From the NCBI GenBank assembly GCA_001805765.1, contig MHGW01000008.1, positions 1-11,241 on the forward strand: a DNA stretch of 11,241 nt, given 5' to 3'. Positions 5,330-11,241 of the stretch are shown in pieces. Below the pieces are notes generated by a model. It made no database searches. It was not told the DNA's origin and was given only the letters and a program-made list of their open reading frames with translations. How positions within the stretch are numbered: position 1 is the stretch's first letter; every line of letters begins with the position of its first letter. A program made the translations under genes and the position numbers. This DNA comes from Omnitrophica WOR_2 bacterium RIFCSPLOWO2_01_FULL_41_12 (GTDB lineage Bacteria > Omnitrophota > Gorgyraeia > Gygaellales > Profunditerraquicolaceae).

Positions 5330-5773
5330 ATGGAAATTATTTTAAGGCAAGACGTAGATAAATTAGGTAAAATAGGCCAGGTTATAAAGGTAAAGGACGG
5401 TTTCGCCCGTAATTTTCTTATTCCTAACGGCTTAGGCGTGCCAAAGACAGAAAAGAATCTCAAAAGCTTAGAGCAGGAGAAAGCTAAAAAGGCTTTAGGA
5501 TCAGAAAAAGTTAAAAGAGAGGCGCAAGAATTAAGCGCCAGGCTTACAAATTTATCCTTAACCCTACCTGTTCTGGCGCAAGAAGAAGATAAGTTGTACG
5601 GAAGTATAACCGGCCAAGACATAGCCTCTGCGCTAAAAGAAGAAGGTTTTGAAATCGATAAAGATCTTATTGTTTTGGATGAGCCCATAAAGTCTTTGGG
5701 CATATTTGAAATAGCCATAAACTTACATCCGCAAGTGAGCGCAAAAATAAAAGTCTGGATTGTGAAAAAATAA
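5330..5773 (+). CDS. rplI: Ribosomal protein bL9
   Basis: bL9 is a large-subunit protein with two globular domains joined by a long helix. Residues 1-50 give the 23S-binding N-domain, with VDKLGKIGQVIKVKDGFARN and FLIPNGLGVP. Residues about 45-75 are the charged connecting helix. The C-terminal domain (about 78-147) has LYGSITGQDIASAL and LGIFEIAINLHPQVSAKIKVWIV. The length of 147 residues is typical. The ATG lies two bases after the rpsR stop and no Shine-Dalgarno sequence is visible, so translation probably depends on ribosomes ending rpsR. The stop is one base before the dnaB ATG. Confidence 0.96.
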   Translation: MEIILRQDVDKLGKIGQVIKVKDGFARNFLIPNGLGVPKTEKNLKSLEQEKAKKALGSEKVKREAQELSARLTNLSLTLPVLAQEEDKLYGSITGQDIASALKEEGFEIDKDLIVLDEPIKSLGIFEIAINLHPQVSAKIKVWIVKK

Positions 5774-5774
5774 T

Positions 5775-7112
5775 ATGCCTACTGAATTATCTTTAGAGAA
5801 AGTTCCGCCGCAGAACTTAGAAGCGGAGATGGCAGTGTTAGGCTCAATGCTGATGGATGAAGACGCTATCTCTGTAGCTATGGAGGTATTGCGTGCGGAT
5901 AATTTTTATAAAGATACGCACAGAAAGATCTTTGAAGGGATATCCGTTCTTTACAATGCCAATAAAGCAGTGGACCTGATTACGCTGACTGATGAATTAA
6001 AAAGAAGCGCCATCCTGGATGAGATAGGCGGAGCGAGTTTCTTAACCAGCCTGGTAAATTCTGTCCCCACCGCAGCCAATATCAGCCACTATGTAAGTAT
6101 CGTCAAAGAAAAAAGCATCCTGCGCACCCTGATCAATAATTCCACCCGGATAATCTCCTCCTGTTATGAAAGCGACGGCAATGTCAGTGAGTTAGTAGAT
6201 AACGCAGAGCAGTTGGTTTTTGAAGTAAGCGACAAGAAATTACAGGGTAGTTACCTGCCTTTAAAAGAAATAATCAAGGATAGCATCGAGACTATAGATA
6301 AACTTTACCAAAAAAAGGCGCATGTCACCGGAATCCCCACCGGCTTTATTGATTTTGATACCAAGACATCAGGCCTGCAATTTTCAGATTTAATCGTGAT
6401 TGCCGGACGGCCCTCAATGGGTAAAAGCGCACTCGCAATAAGTATTGCCGAATACGCCGGTGTGGTAGAAAAGATTCCCTTGGTGATTTTTAGCTTGGAG
6501 ATGTCTAAGGAACAATTAGTGCAGCGCATGCTCTGTTCCCATGCCAAGGTCGACGCGCATAAGGTCAGGACGGGTTATCTTTCTCCGTCGGACTGGCCGC
6601 GCTTAACCGCGGCAGCAGGAAAATTATCCGAGGCATCGATATTCATTGACGATTCCCCGGCAATTTCAGTAATGGAACTACGCGCCAAGGCGCGCAGGCT
6701 TAAGGCGCATCAAGACATCCAATTGATTATCTTAGATTACCTGCAGTTGATGCGCGGCTCCGGCAATATTGAAAATAGGCAGCAGGAGATTTCCGATATC
6801 TCGCGTTCTTTAAAGGCCTTGGCCAGAGAATTGCACGTTCCGGTGGTGGCCATCAGCCAGTTATCCCGGGCAGTAGAGTCGCGCACTGACCATCGGCCGC
6901 AACTTTCTGACCTGCGGGAATCTGGCGCCATAGAACAGGATGTAGATGTGGTAGTCCTGATTTTAAGAGAAGAGTATTATAATCCGACAGCGGACAATCA
7001 GGGCGTAGCCGAAGTAATTATTGCCAAACAGCGCAACGGCCCGGTGGGTTCTATAAAGTTAACCTTTGTGAAAGAATATACCAGATTTGAAAATCTGGCC
7101 CGGATGGAATAA
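5775..7112 (+). CDS. dnaB: Replicative DNA helicase DnaB
   Basis: DnaB is the hexameric 5'-3' helicase that unwinds DNA at the replication fork and contacts primase. Residues 1-110 form the N-terminal helical domain (PPQNLEAEMAVLGSML at 11-26). After a linker, the RecA-like domain (from about 165) has Walker A GRPSMGKS (211-218), the catalytic glutamate motif SLEMSKEQL (240-248), Walker B LIILDYLQLM (317-326), the SQLSR motif (361-365), DLRESGAIEQDVD (379-391) and the arginine-finger region KQRNGP (418-423). The length of 445 residues is normal, so no intein interrupts it. No clear binding site precedes the ATG, which lies one base after the rplI stop. The final TAATG overlaps the longest possible bamA frame. 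Confidence 0.97.
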   Translation: MPTELSLEKVPPQNLEAEMAVLGSMLMDEDAISVAMEVLRADNFYKDTHRKIFEGISVLYNANKAVDLITLTDELKRSAILDEIGGASFLTSLVNSVPTAANISHYVSIVKEKSILRTLINNSTRIISSCYESDGNVSELVDNAEQLVFEVSDKKLQGSYLPLKEIIKDSIETIDKLYQKKAHVTGIPTGFIDFDTKTSGLQFSDLIVIAGRPSMGKSALAISIAEYAGVVEKIPLVIFSLEMSKEQLVQRMLCSHAKVDAHKVRTGYLSPSDWPRLTAAAGKLSEASIFIDDSPAISVMELRAKARRLKAHQDIQLIILDYLQLMRGSGNIENRQQEISDISRSLKALARELHVPVVAISQLSRAVESRTDHRPQLSDLRESGAIEQDVDVVVLILREEYYNPTADNQGVAEVIIAKQRNGPVGSIKLTFVKEYTRFENLARME

Positions 7113-9478
7113 TGAAACTATTGATTAAATTAACTAATTCTAATATAATGTTCACTATGCGCAGAGCCTTAATTTTAATTTTTTTTATCCTGAGCGTTCT
7201 TATGCCCGCCTTTGCTCAGGACCAGACACAATCAGAAACAGAAACCAGCCCCAAGATAATTACGGCCATAGAGATAAAAGGTAATAAACTTATCAGCAGC
7301 AATACCATTATCTCCAAGATGAAGACCCGCGTGGGTAATCCTTATCAGGAAAATATCATCAGCGATGATTTAAAACGGCTTTATCTTTTAGGATACTTTA
7401 GCGATATAAAGATTGATACCGAAAGTTATAAAGAGGGGATTAAGGCGATCATTACGGTGGTGGAAAGGCCGCTTATTGAGAAAATTACTTTTTCCGGTAT
7501 AAAGCGGCTGACCCTGAGAGAAGAAAAAATCAAAGAGTCCCTGAAATCAAAAGAGACGCAGTATTTAGATTATCCTGCCCTAGCAGAAGATGTGCAGGCC
7601 TTACAGAAAATGTATGAAAAGATAGGCTATAGTCAGGCGGAAATTGATTATCAGGTGGATATTAATAGAGATACCAATAAGGCTAAGATACAATTTAACA
7701 TAATAGAGGGCAGGCGCATCCGGATTAAAAATATCTTTGTCCAGGGTAATACCAGTTTCCCGGACCGGCGCATCTTAAAATTAATGAAAACTAAACGCGC
7801 CTGGCTGTTTAATGCCGGCGTGTTAAAAGATGAAGTGTTGAAAGAGGATATCGAACGCATTAAGTCGTTTTATCGTCGGGGAGGATTTACCGATGTGGAA
7901 GTGGATTACGAAGTAAAAGCCCACCCGAAGAAACAGTTTTTATTTATCACCATAATGATTAAGGAAGGCAAGAAATATCTGGTGGGCAATATTACGGTTC
8001 AGGGAAATAAAGAAATTTCCGAAAAGGATATTTTAGCAAGACTTAAGGAATGTGTGCCGGGCAAGGTTTTTGCTCAGGAGGCATTAAAACAGGACATCAG
8101 TAATATTCAGGGTTTATATTTTGACCGCGGGTTTATCTTTGCCCAGGTGCAGGAAGCCACTTCCCTCAGCCCTTATACCGGACGCATTGATATTGCCTAT
8201 CATATCCAGGAATCAGAAGTCGCCTATGTAGATAAGATTAAAATCAGGGGAAATGTAAAAACCAAGGATGTGGTCATCCGCAGGGAGTTAAGGATTAGGC
8301 CCGGAGACAGATTTGACGGCGAAAAATTAAAGCGCAGCAAAGAGAGGCTGCAGAATCTAGGGTTCTTTGAAGAGATAAGTTATGATACGGAAGATGCTGC
8401 TCTGCCAAATAAAAAAGATTTGATCGTGGAGGTTAAAGAATCCAAGACCGGCGCCTTTAGTTTTGGCGGCGGTTATAGCACTATTGAGCAATTTGTAGGG
8501 TTTGCGGAAATTGAACAGAAAAATTTTGACTGGAAGAACTTTCCTTATTTTACCGGAGACGGCCAGGACCTGAAACTGCGGGCATCCACCGGTTCAGTGA
8601 GCAGCAGTTTTGACCTCAGTTTCACCGAGCCCTGGGTTTTCGACTATCCCGTATCCTTTGGTTTTGACGCCTATAAACGCAGCCACCAGAGAGAATCGGA
8701 TGTAGGTTATGGTTATGATCAAGATATCGTTGGAGGAGACCTGCGCCTGGGAAAAGAAATTTCTGAATATTTGCGGGGAGATTTAATGTATCGTTTTGAC
8801 AGCATAGATATTACCAATATTACAGACAATGCCACCACGGATTTAACCCAGGAATACGGAAAACACGACATTAGCAGTATGCGTTTTGGCCTGACCTTTG
8901 ACAGCCGCGATAATGTCTTTAATCCCACGAAAGGAAATATCTTAAGCGGATCTCTGGAGGTTGCCGGCGGGCCTTTTGCCGGAGACAAGGATTTCTTAAA
9001 GTTTTTTGGCCGGGCATCGCACTATTTCCCGCTCGTTCGGGATTCAGTGCTGGAGACAAGGCTGCGCGTAGGTTTAGGGGACGCCTATGGCGACTCTACT
9101 ACTATACCTATATATGAAAGGTTCTTTGCCGGAGGCGCTTACACTATTAGAGGCTATAACGAAAGAAAAGTTGGCCCTATAGACCCGGCATCCAAAGATT
9201 CTCTGGGTGGTGAATCCATGCTGGTGGGAAATATAGAGTATACCTATCCCATATTTGATTTTCTAAAATGGGCTGCCTTTTACGATGTGGGCAATGTCTG
9301 GTCAAAAATAGAAGATTTCGGCTCAGGGGCAATAAAGTCAGGCGTGGGTTTAGGGATCAGGTTAAAGACACCTATCGGCCCGATAATGCTGGACTATGGT
9401 ATACCTTTGGATAAAGAACCCGGTGAAGATCAAAAAGGCAGCGGAAGGTTCCACTTCAGCGTAAGTCACGGCTTTTAA
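7112..9478 (+). CDS. bamA: BamA, outer-membrane protein assembly factor
   Basis: BamA is the Omp85 core of the BAM complex that folds beta-barrel proteins into the outer membrane. A signal peptide (hydrophobic stretch 20-33, likely cleaved after A35 in AFAQ) is followed by five POTRA domains, opening near residues 48, 120, 202, 288 and 370, each with the IxxIxxxGN-like strand. The C-terminal barrel (about 447-788) contains FGGGYST, the SFTEPWVFDYP segment (503-513), the loop-6 motif IRGY (679-682), and ends HFSVSHGF with the terminal Phe that marks outer-membrane barrels. The coordinates give the longest frame, overlapping dnaB by one base. The in-frame ATG at 7157 would give a cleaner signal peptide (MRRALILIFF...) and matches the predicted transcription start, so it may be the true start. 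No ribosome binding site supports either. Confidence 0.95.
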   Translation: MKLLIKLTNSNIMFTMRRALILIFFILSVLMPAFAQDQTQSETETSPKIITAIEIKGNKLISSNTIISKMKTRVGNPYQENIISDDLKRLYLLGYFSDIKIDTESYKEGIKAIITVVERPLIEKITFSGIKRLTLREEKIKESLKSKETQYLDYPALAEDVQALQKMYEKIGYSQAEIDYQVDINRDTNKAKIQFNIIEGRRIRIKNIFVQGNTSFPDRRILKLMKTKRAWLFNAGVLKDEVLKEDIERIKSFYRRGGFTDVEVDYEVKAHPKKQFLFITIMIKEGKKYLVGNITVQGNKEISEKDILARLKECVPGKVFAQEALKQDISNIQGLYFDRGFIFAQVQEATSLSPYTGRIDIAYHIQESEVAYVDKIKIRGNVKTKDVVIRRELRIRPGDRFDGEKLKRSKERLQNLGFFEEISYDTEDAALPNKKDLIVEVKESKTGAFSFGGGYSTIEQFVGFAEIEQKNFDWKNFPYFTGDGQDLKLRASTGSVSSSFDLSFTEPWVFDYPVSFGFDAYKRSHQRESDVGYGYDQDIVGGDLRLGKEISEYLRGDLMYRFDSIDITNITDNATTDLTQEYGKHDISSMRFGLTFDSRDNVFNPTKGNILSGSLEVAGGPFAGDKDFLKFFGRASHYFPLVRDSVLETRLRVGLGDAYGDSTTIPIYERFFAGGAYTIRGYNERKVGPIDPASKDSLGGESMLVGNIEYTYPIFDFLKWAAFYDVGNVWSKIEDFGSGAIKSGVGLGIRLKTPIGPIMLDYGIPLDKEPGEDQKGSGRFHFSVSHGF
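7121..7149 (+). promoter_or_regulatory. Candidate sigma70-type promoter for bamA
   Basis: TTGATT (7121-7126, four of six matches to the -35 consensus) and a perfect TATAAT (7144-7149) are separated by 17 bases, the optimal spacing. Transcription would begin near 7156-7157, at or one base before the ATG at 7157 that starts the bamA signal peptide. The region is AT-rich, which raises the chance of a fortuitous match, and the sequence is also open in the longer bamA frame. It is the best promoter-like sequence I found in the window. Confidence 0.45.
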
Positions 9479-9541
9479 GATTAATCCCACCAAAAAGCCT
9501 AAAGTGATTATCGCAAAAAAAAGAACAGGAGGAAGGATCAA

Positions 9542-10048
9542 ATGAAACAGGCAAGGATAGTTTTATGGATGGTGGTTTTTGGTTTGTTGATTTTGGTGAA
9601 TACGGGATTGGCAGCGGATAAGTTTGGCTATGTTGACTTAAGCCGCATCTTTAGCGAATATCAAAAAACTAAAGATTACGATAAGAATTTACAAGAAAAA
9701 ACCAGCGCCTACGAGGGCGAAAGAGAAAAGAAGGCAAACGAGGTCAAGCAGCTGCAGGATAAAATAAATTTATTAAGCGATAAAGAAAAGGAAGGCAAAA
9801 AGCCGGAATTAGAAAAAAAGATTAAGGCCTTTCAGGAATACGACCGCCAGCAACAGACTGACCTGCGCAAAGAACAGGATGAGAAGATGAAAGAGATATT
9901 AAAGGACATTGACGATAGCGTCAAAAAGTATGCGCAAGCGCAGAGCTACACTTTAGTTTTTAATGACCGGGTTCTGGTTTATCAGGATAAGAGCCTGGAT
10001 ATTTCGGATAAGATTATCGTGGATTTGAATAAAGGATACAAGAAATAA
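9542..10048 (+). CDS. skp: Skp/OmpH-family periplasmic chaperone
   Basis: Skp trimers hold unfolded outer-membrane proteins in the periplasm on their way to BamA. An N-terminal signal peptide (hydrophobic 6-22, likely cleavage near A24 or A25) is followed by FGYVDLSRIFSEYQKTKDY (28-46), the family's first strand and helix. A long Lys/Glu/Gln-rich helical segment (about 45-130), expected to form the coiled-coil tentacle, follows. The closing region is YTLVFNDRVLVYQDKSLDIS (136-155). The length of 168 residues is usual. A strong AGGAGGAAGG (9527-9536) fixes the start. It lies 63 bases after bamA and overlaps lpxD by one base (TAATG), the order found in many Gram-negative bacteria. The gene is the only one here with a near-perfect ribosome binding site in a real spacer. 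Confidence 0.92.
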   Translation: MKQARIVLWMVVFGLLILVNTGLAADKFGYVDLSRIFSEYQKTKDYDKNLQEKTSAYEGEREKKANEVKQLQDKINLLSDKEKEGKKPELEKKIKAFQEYDRQQQTDLRKEQDEKMKEILKDIDDSVKKYAQAQSYTLVFNDRVLVYQDKSLDISDKIIVDLNKGYKK

Positions 10049-11103
10049 TGCAGAAGACATTAAAAGAAATAGCCCAGCTTATTGACGGAGAAATAGATGG
10101 TGATGCCAATGCTTTGATTACCGGTGTCTCCGGAATAAAAGAGGCGAGCAAAGGAGACATTACTTTTCTCGCCAATCCCAAATATCTTCCCCTGATAGAA
10201 AAGACGCACGCCTCAGCCATCATTACCTCCAGAGACATAGAAAAAACCACAGCCAAATCTATTATCCGCACCGATAATCCCTCTTTGGCCTTTGCTAAAA
10301 TAGTTTCTTCTTTTGCGCCGGCTGAGGTGATTCATCCTAAAGGGATCCATCCCACAGCAATACTGGCTAAGGATGCAGTGTTGGGTAAGGATGTAGCCAT
10401 TGGGCCTTATGTAGTGGTTGAGCAGGGGGTTTCTATCGCAGATAGAACCATAATTTATGCGGGGACTTTTATCGGACACCATAGTAAAATAGGCGAGGAG
10501 ACTTTGATATATTCTAATGTTTCTATCCGTGAGCGCACTACCGTCGGCAGCCGGGTAATCATTCATAGCGGCACAGTGGTGGGCGCAGATGGGTTTGGTT
10601 TTGTGAGCATAGATGGAGTACATCATAAGATTCCTCAGTCCGGAACAGTGGAGATCGGCGATGATGTGGAGATCGGCGCAAATGTGACTATTGACCGGGC
10701 GCGCTTTGATAAAACAGTGATCGGCAAAGGCACAAAGATAGATAATCTGGTGCAGATTGCCCATAATGTGGTCATCGGTGAAAATTCTATAATCGTAGCA
10801 CAGGTGGGGATTTCCGGAAGCACAACTATTGGAAAGGGCGTGACCTTAGCCGGGCAGGCAGGAGTGGCAGGCCATCTCACTATAGGCGACGGCACAATAG
10901 TGGCTGGCCGGGCCGGGGTAACTAAGTCTATACCAGCTAATATCACTGTATCGGGTTTTCCGGCAAAACCCCATGAGACAGCCAAACGCGTGAATGCCGC
11001 TATCCAGAATTTACCTAAACTTTATGATACAGTGGCTAAACTTAGAAAAAAGATAGAAGAGTTAGAAAAATGGATAAACAAAGGACAATCTCAAAAGAAT
11101 TAA
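10048..11103 (+). CDS. lpxD: LpxD, UDP-3-O-acylglucosamine N-acyltransferase
   Basis: LpxD adds the second, N-linked acyl chain from acyl-ACP to UDP-3-O-acyl-glucosamine, the third step of lipid A synthesis in the cytosol. The N-terminal uridine-binding domain (1-95) has the ITGVSGIKEASKGDITFL and NPKYLP segments (24-47). A left-handed beta-helix of hexapeptide repeats (about 100-300) follows, with VVGADGFGF (177-185), IGANVTIDRA (209-218) and the catalytic motif DNLVQIAHNVVIG (232-244), whose H239 corresponds to E. coli H239. The C-terminus (about 308-342) is helical and heptad-like, as in LpxD trimers. The 351 residues are a little more than in E. coli. AAAGGA about ten bases upstream supports the ATG, which overlaps the skp stop. 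The end overlaps lpxC by 34 bases. Confidence 0.96.
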   Translation: MQKTLKEIAQLIDGEIDGDANALITGVSGIKEASKGDITFLANPKYLPLIEKTHASAIITSRDIEKTTAKSIIRTDNPSLAFAKIVSSFAPAEVIHPKGIHPTAILAKDAVLGKDVAIGPYVVVEQGVSIADRTIIYAGTFIGHHSKIGEETLIYSNVSIRERTTVGSRVIIHSGTVVGADGFGFVSIDGVHHKIPQSGTVEIGDDVEIGANVTIDRARFDKTVIGKGTKIDNLVQIAHNVVIGENSIIVAQVGISGSTTIGKGVTLAGQAGVAGHLTIGDGTIVAGRAGVTKSIPANITVSGFPAKPHETAKRVNAAIQNLPKLYDTVAKLRKKIEELEKWINKGQSQKN

Positions 11104-11241
11104 GCTTAAAAGGCATTGGGCTGCATACGGGAAATGCGGTGAACTTAAAATTTAAACCCGCCGAAGTTAATACAGGAATTAATTTTATCCGTATAGATTT
11201 GCCAGATAGGCCGGTAATTAAGGCATCCATTGAAAATTTGC
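11070..11241 (+). CDS. lpxC: LpxC, UDP-3-O-acyl-N-acetylglucosamine deacetylase, N-terminal part (partial)
   Basis: LpxC is the zinc-dependent deacetylase that commits the cell to lipid A synthesis. Only 57 codons are visible before the window ends. They begin MDKQRTISKELSLKGIGLHTG, matching the family's conserved opening (QRT...GxGLHTG), followed by strands containing FKPAEVNTGINFIRIDL and the start of a loop. The zinc ligands lie beyond the window. The ATG is inside lpxD in another frame, a 34-base overlap; no later in-frame ATG occurs in the visible part, and the conserved QRT near the N-terminus supports this start. Only a weak AGAAGAG lies ahead, so coupling to lpxD is likely. Some lineages, including PVC-related ones, fuse LpxC to FabZ; this cannot be judged here. 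Confidence 0.93.
   Translation, partial: MDKQRTISKELSLKGIGLHTGNAVNLKFKPAEVNTGINFIRIDLPDRPVIKASIENL

Noticed and set aside
7081..7098. Perfect palindrome CCAGATTTGAAAATCTGG just before bamA, as a terminator or operator.
   Set aside because: It encodes the conserved DnaB ending (YTRFENLA), has only a 2-4 base loop and is not followed by a T-run, so coding constraint explains it better.
10213..10764. A 183-codon open frame on the minus strand inside lpxD.
   Set aside because: It is fully antisense to a well-conserved lpxD, has no recognisable family features and is a by-product of the hexapeptide repeat coding.
1..11241. A defence system, mobile element, prophage or biosynthetic cluster.
   Set aside because: Every substantial stretch is accounted for by conserved housekeeping genes; no transposase, integrase, nuclease or other accessory family is visible.

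Overview
The window is one densely packed, entirely plus-strand stretch of core genes. It suggests a Gram-negative (diderm) bacterium of moderate GC that also carries spoVG, a gene best known from Firmicutes, spirochaetes and some candidate phyla. A complete BamA with an outer-membrane C-terminal signature, a Skp-like chaperone and the lipid A genes lpxD and lpxC show that the cell builds an LPS-containing outer membrane. The mix of a Firmicute-like run (ispE, spoVG, glmU, prs, ctc/rplY, pth) with bamA-skp-lpxD-lpxC fits an uncultured PVC-related lineage such as Candidatus Omnitrophota. That placement is an inference from gene content and was not tested by phylogeny.

Layout: 2-145 is the 3' end of ispE; 146-547 spoVG with an inserted four-cysteine zinc ribbon; 552-622 tRNA-Gln(UUG); 639-1895 glmU; 1896-2058 a spacer filled by an inverted pair of heptanucleotide-repeat arms; 2059-2997 prs; 3021-3716 rplY/ctc; 3722-3742 a small three-unit heptad repeat running into the start of pth; 3741-4316 pth; 4316-5773 the replication/translation block rpsF-ssb-rpsR-rplI; 5775-7112 dnaB; 7112-9478 bamA with a good sigma70-type promoter at its 5' end; 9542-10048 skp; 10048-11103 lpxD; and from 11070 the start of lpxC, cut by the window end. 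The longest stretch without a gene is 163 bases. No mobile element, CRISPR array, phage gene or toxin-antitoxin pair is visible.

How it fits together: GlmU makes UDP-GlcNAc, the precursor of both peptidoglycan and lipid A, while LpxC and LpxD carry out the second and third steps of lipid A synthesis from it. Skp escorts, and BamA inserts, outer-membrane proteins. Prs supplies PRPP. Pth, S6, S18, L9, L25 and tRNA-Gln serve translation, and SSB and DnaB serve replication. Junctions are tight: three TAATG stop/start overlaps, an 11-base ssb/rpsR overlap and a 34-base lpxD/lpxC overlap, so co-transcription and translational coupling are likely.

I do not see a new multi-gene system. The points worth a second look are within ordinary genes and spacers: the zinc ribbon in SpoVG, the heptad-repeat spacers, an SSB without the usual acidic Pro-Phe tip, a GlmU with a shortened beta-helix and altered substrate-site residues, an unusual ribose-phosphate loop in Prs, and a possible leaderless bamA transcript.
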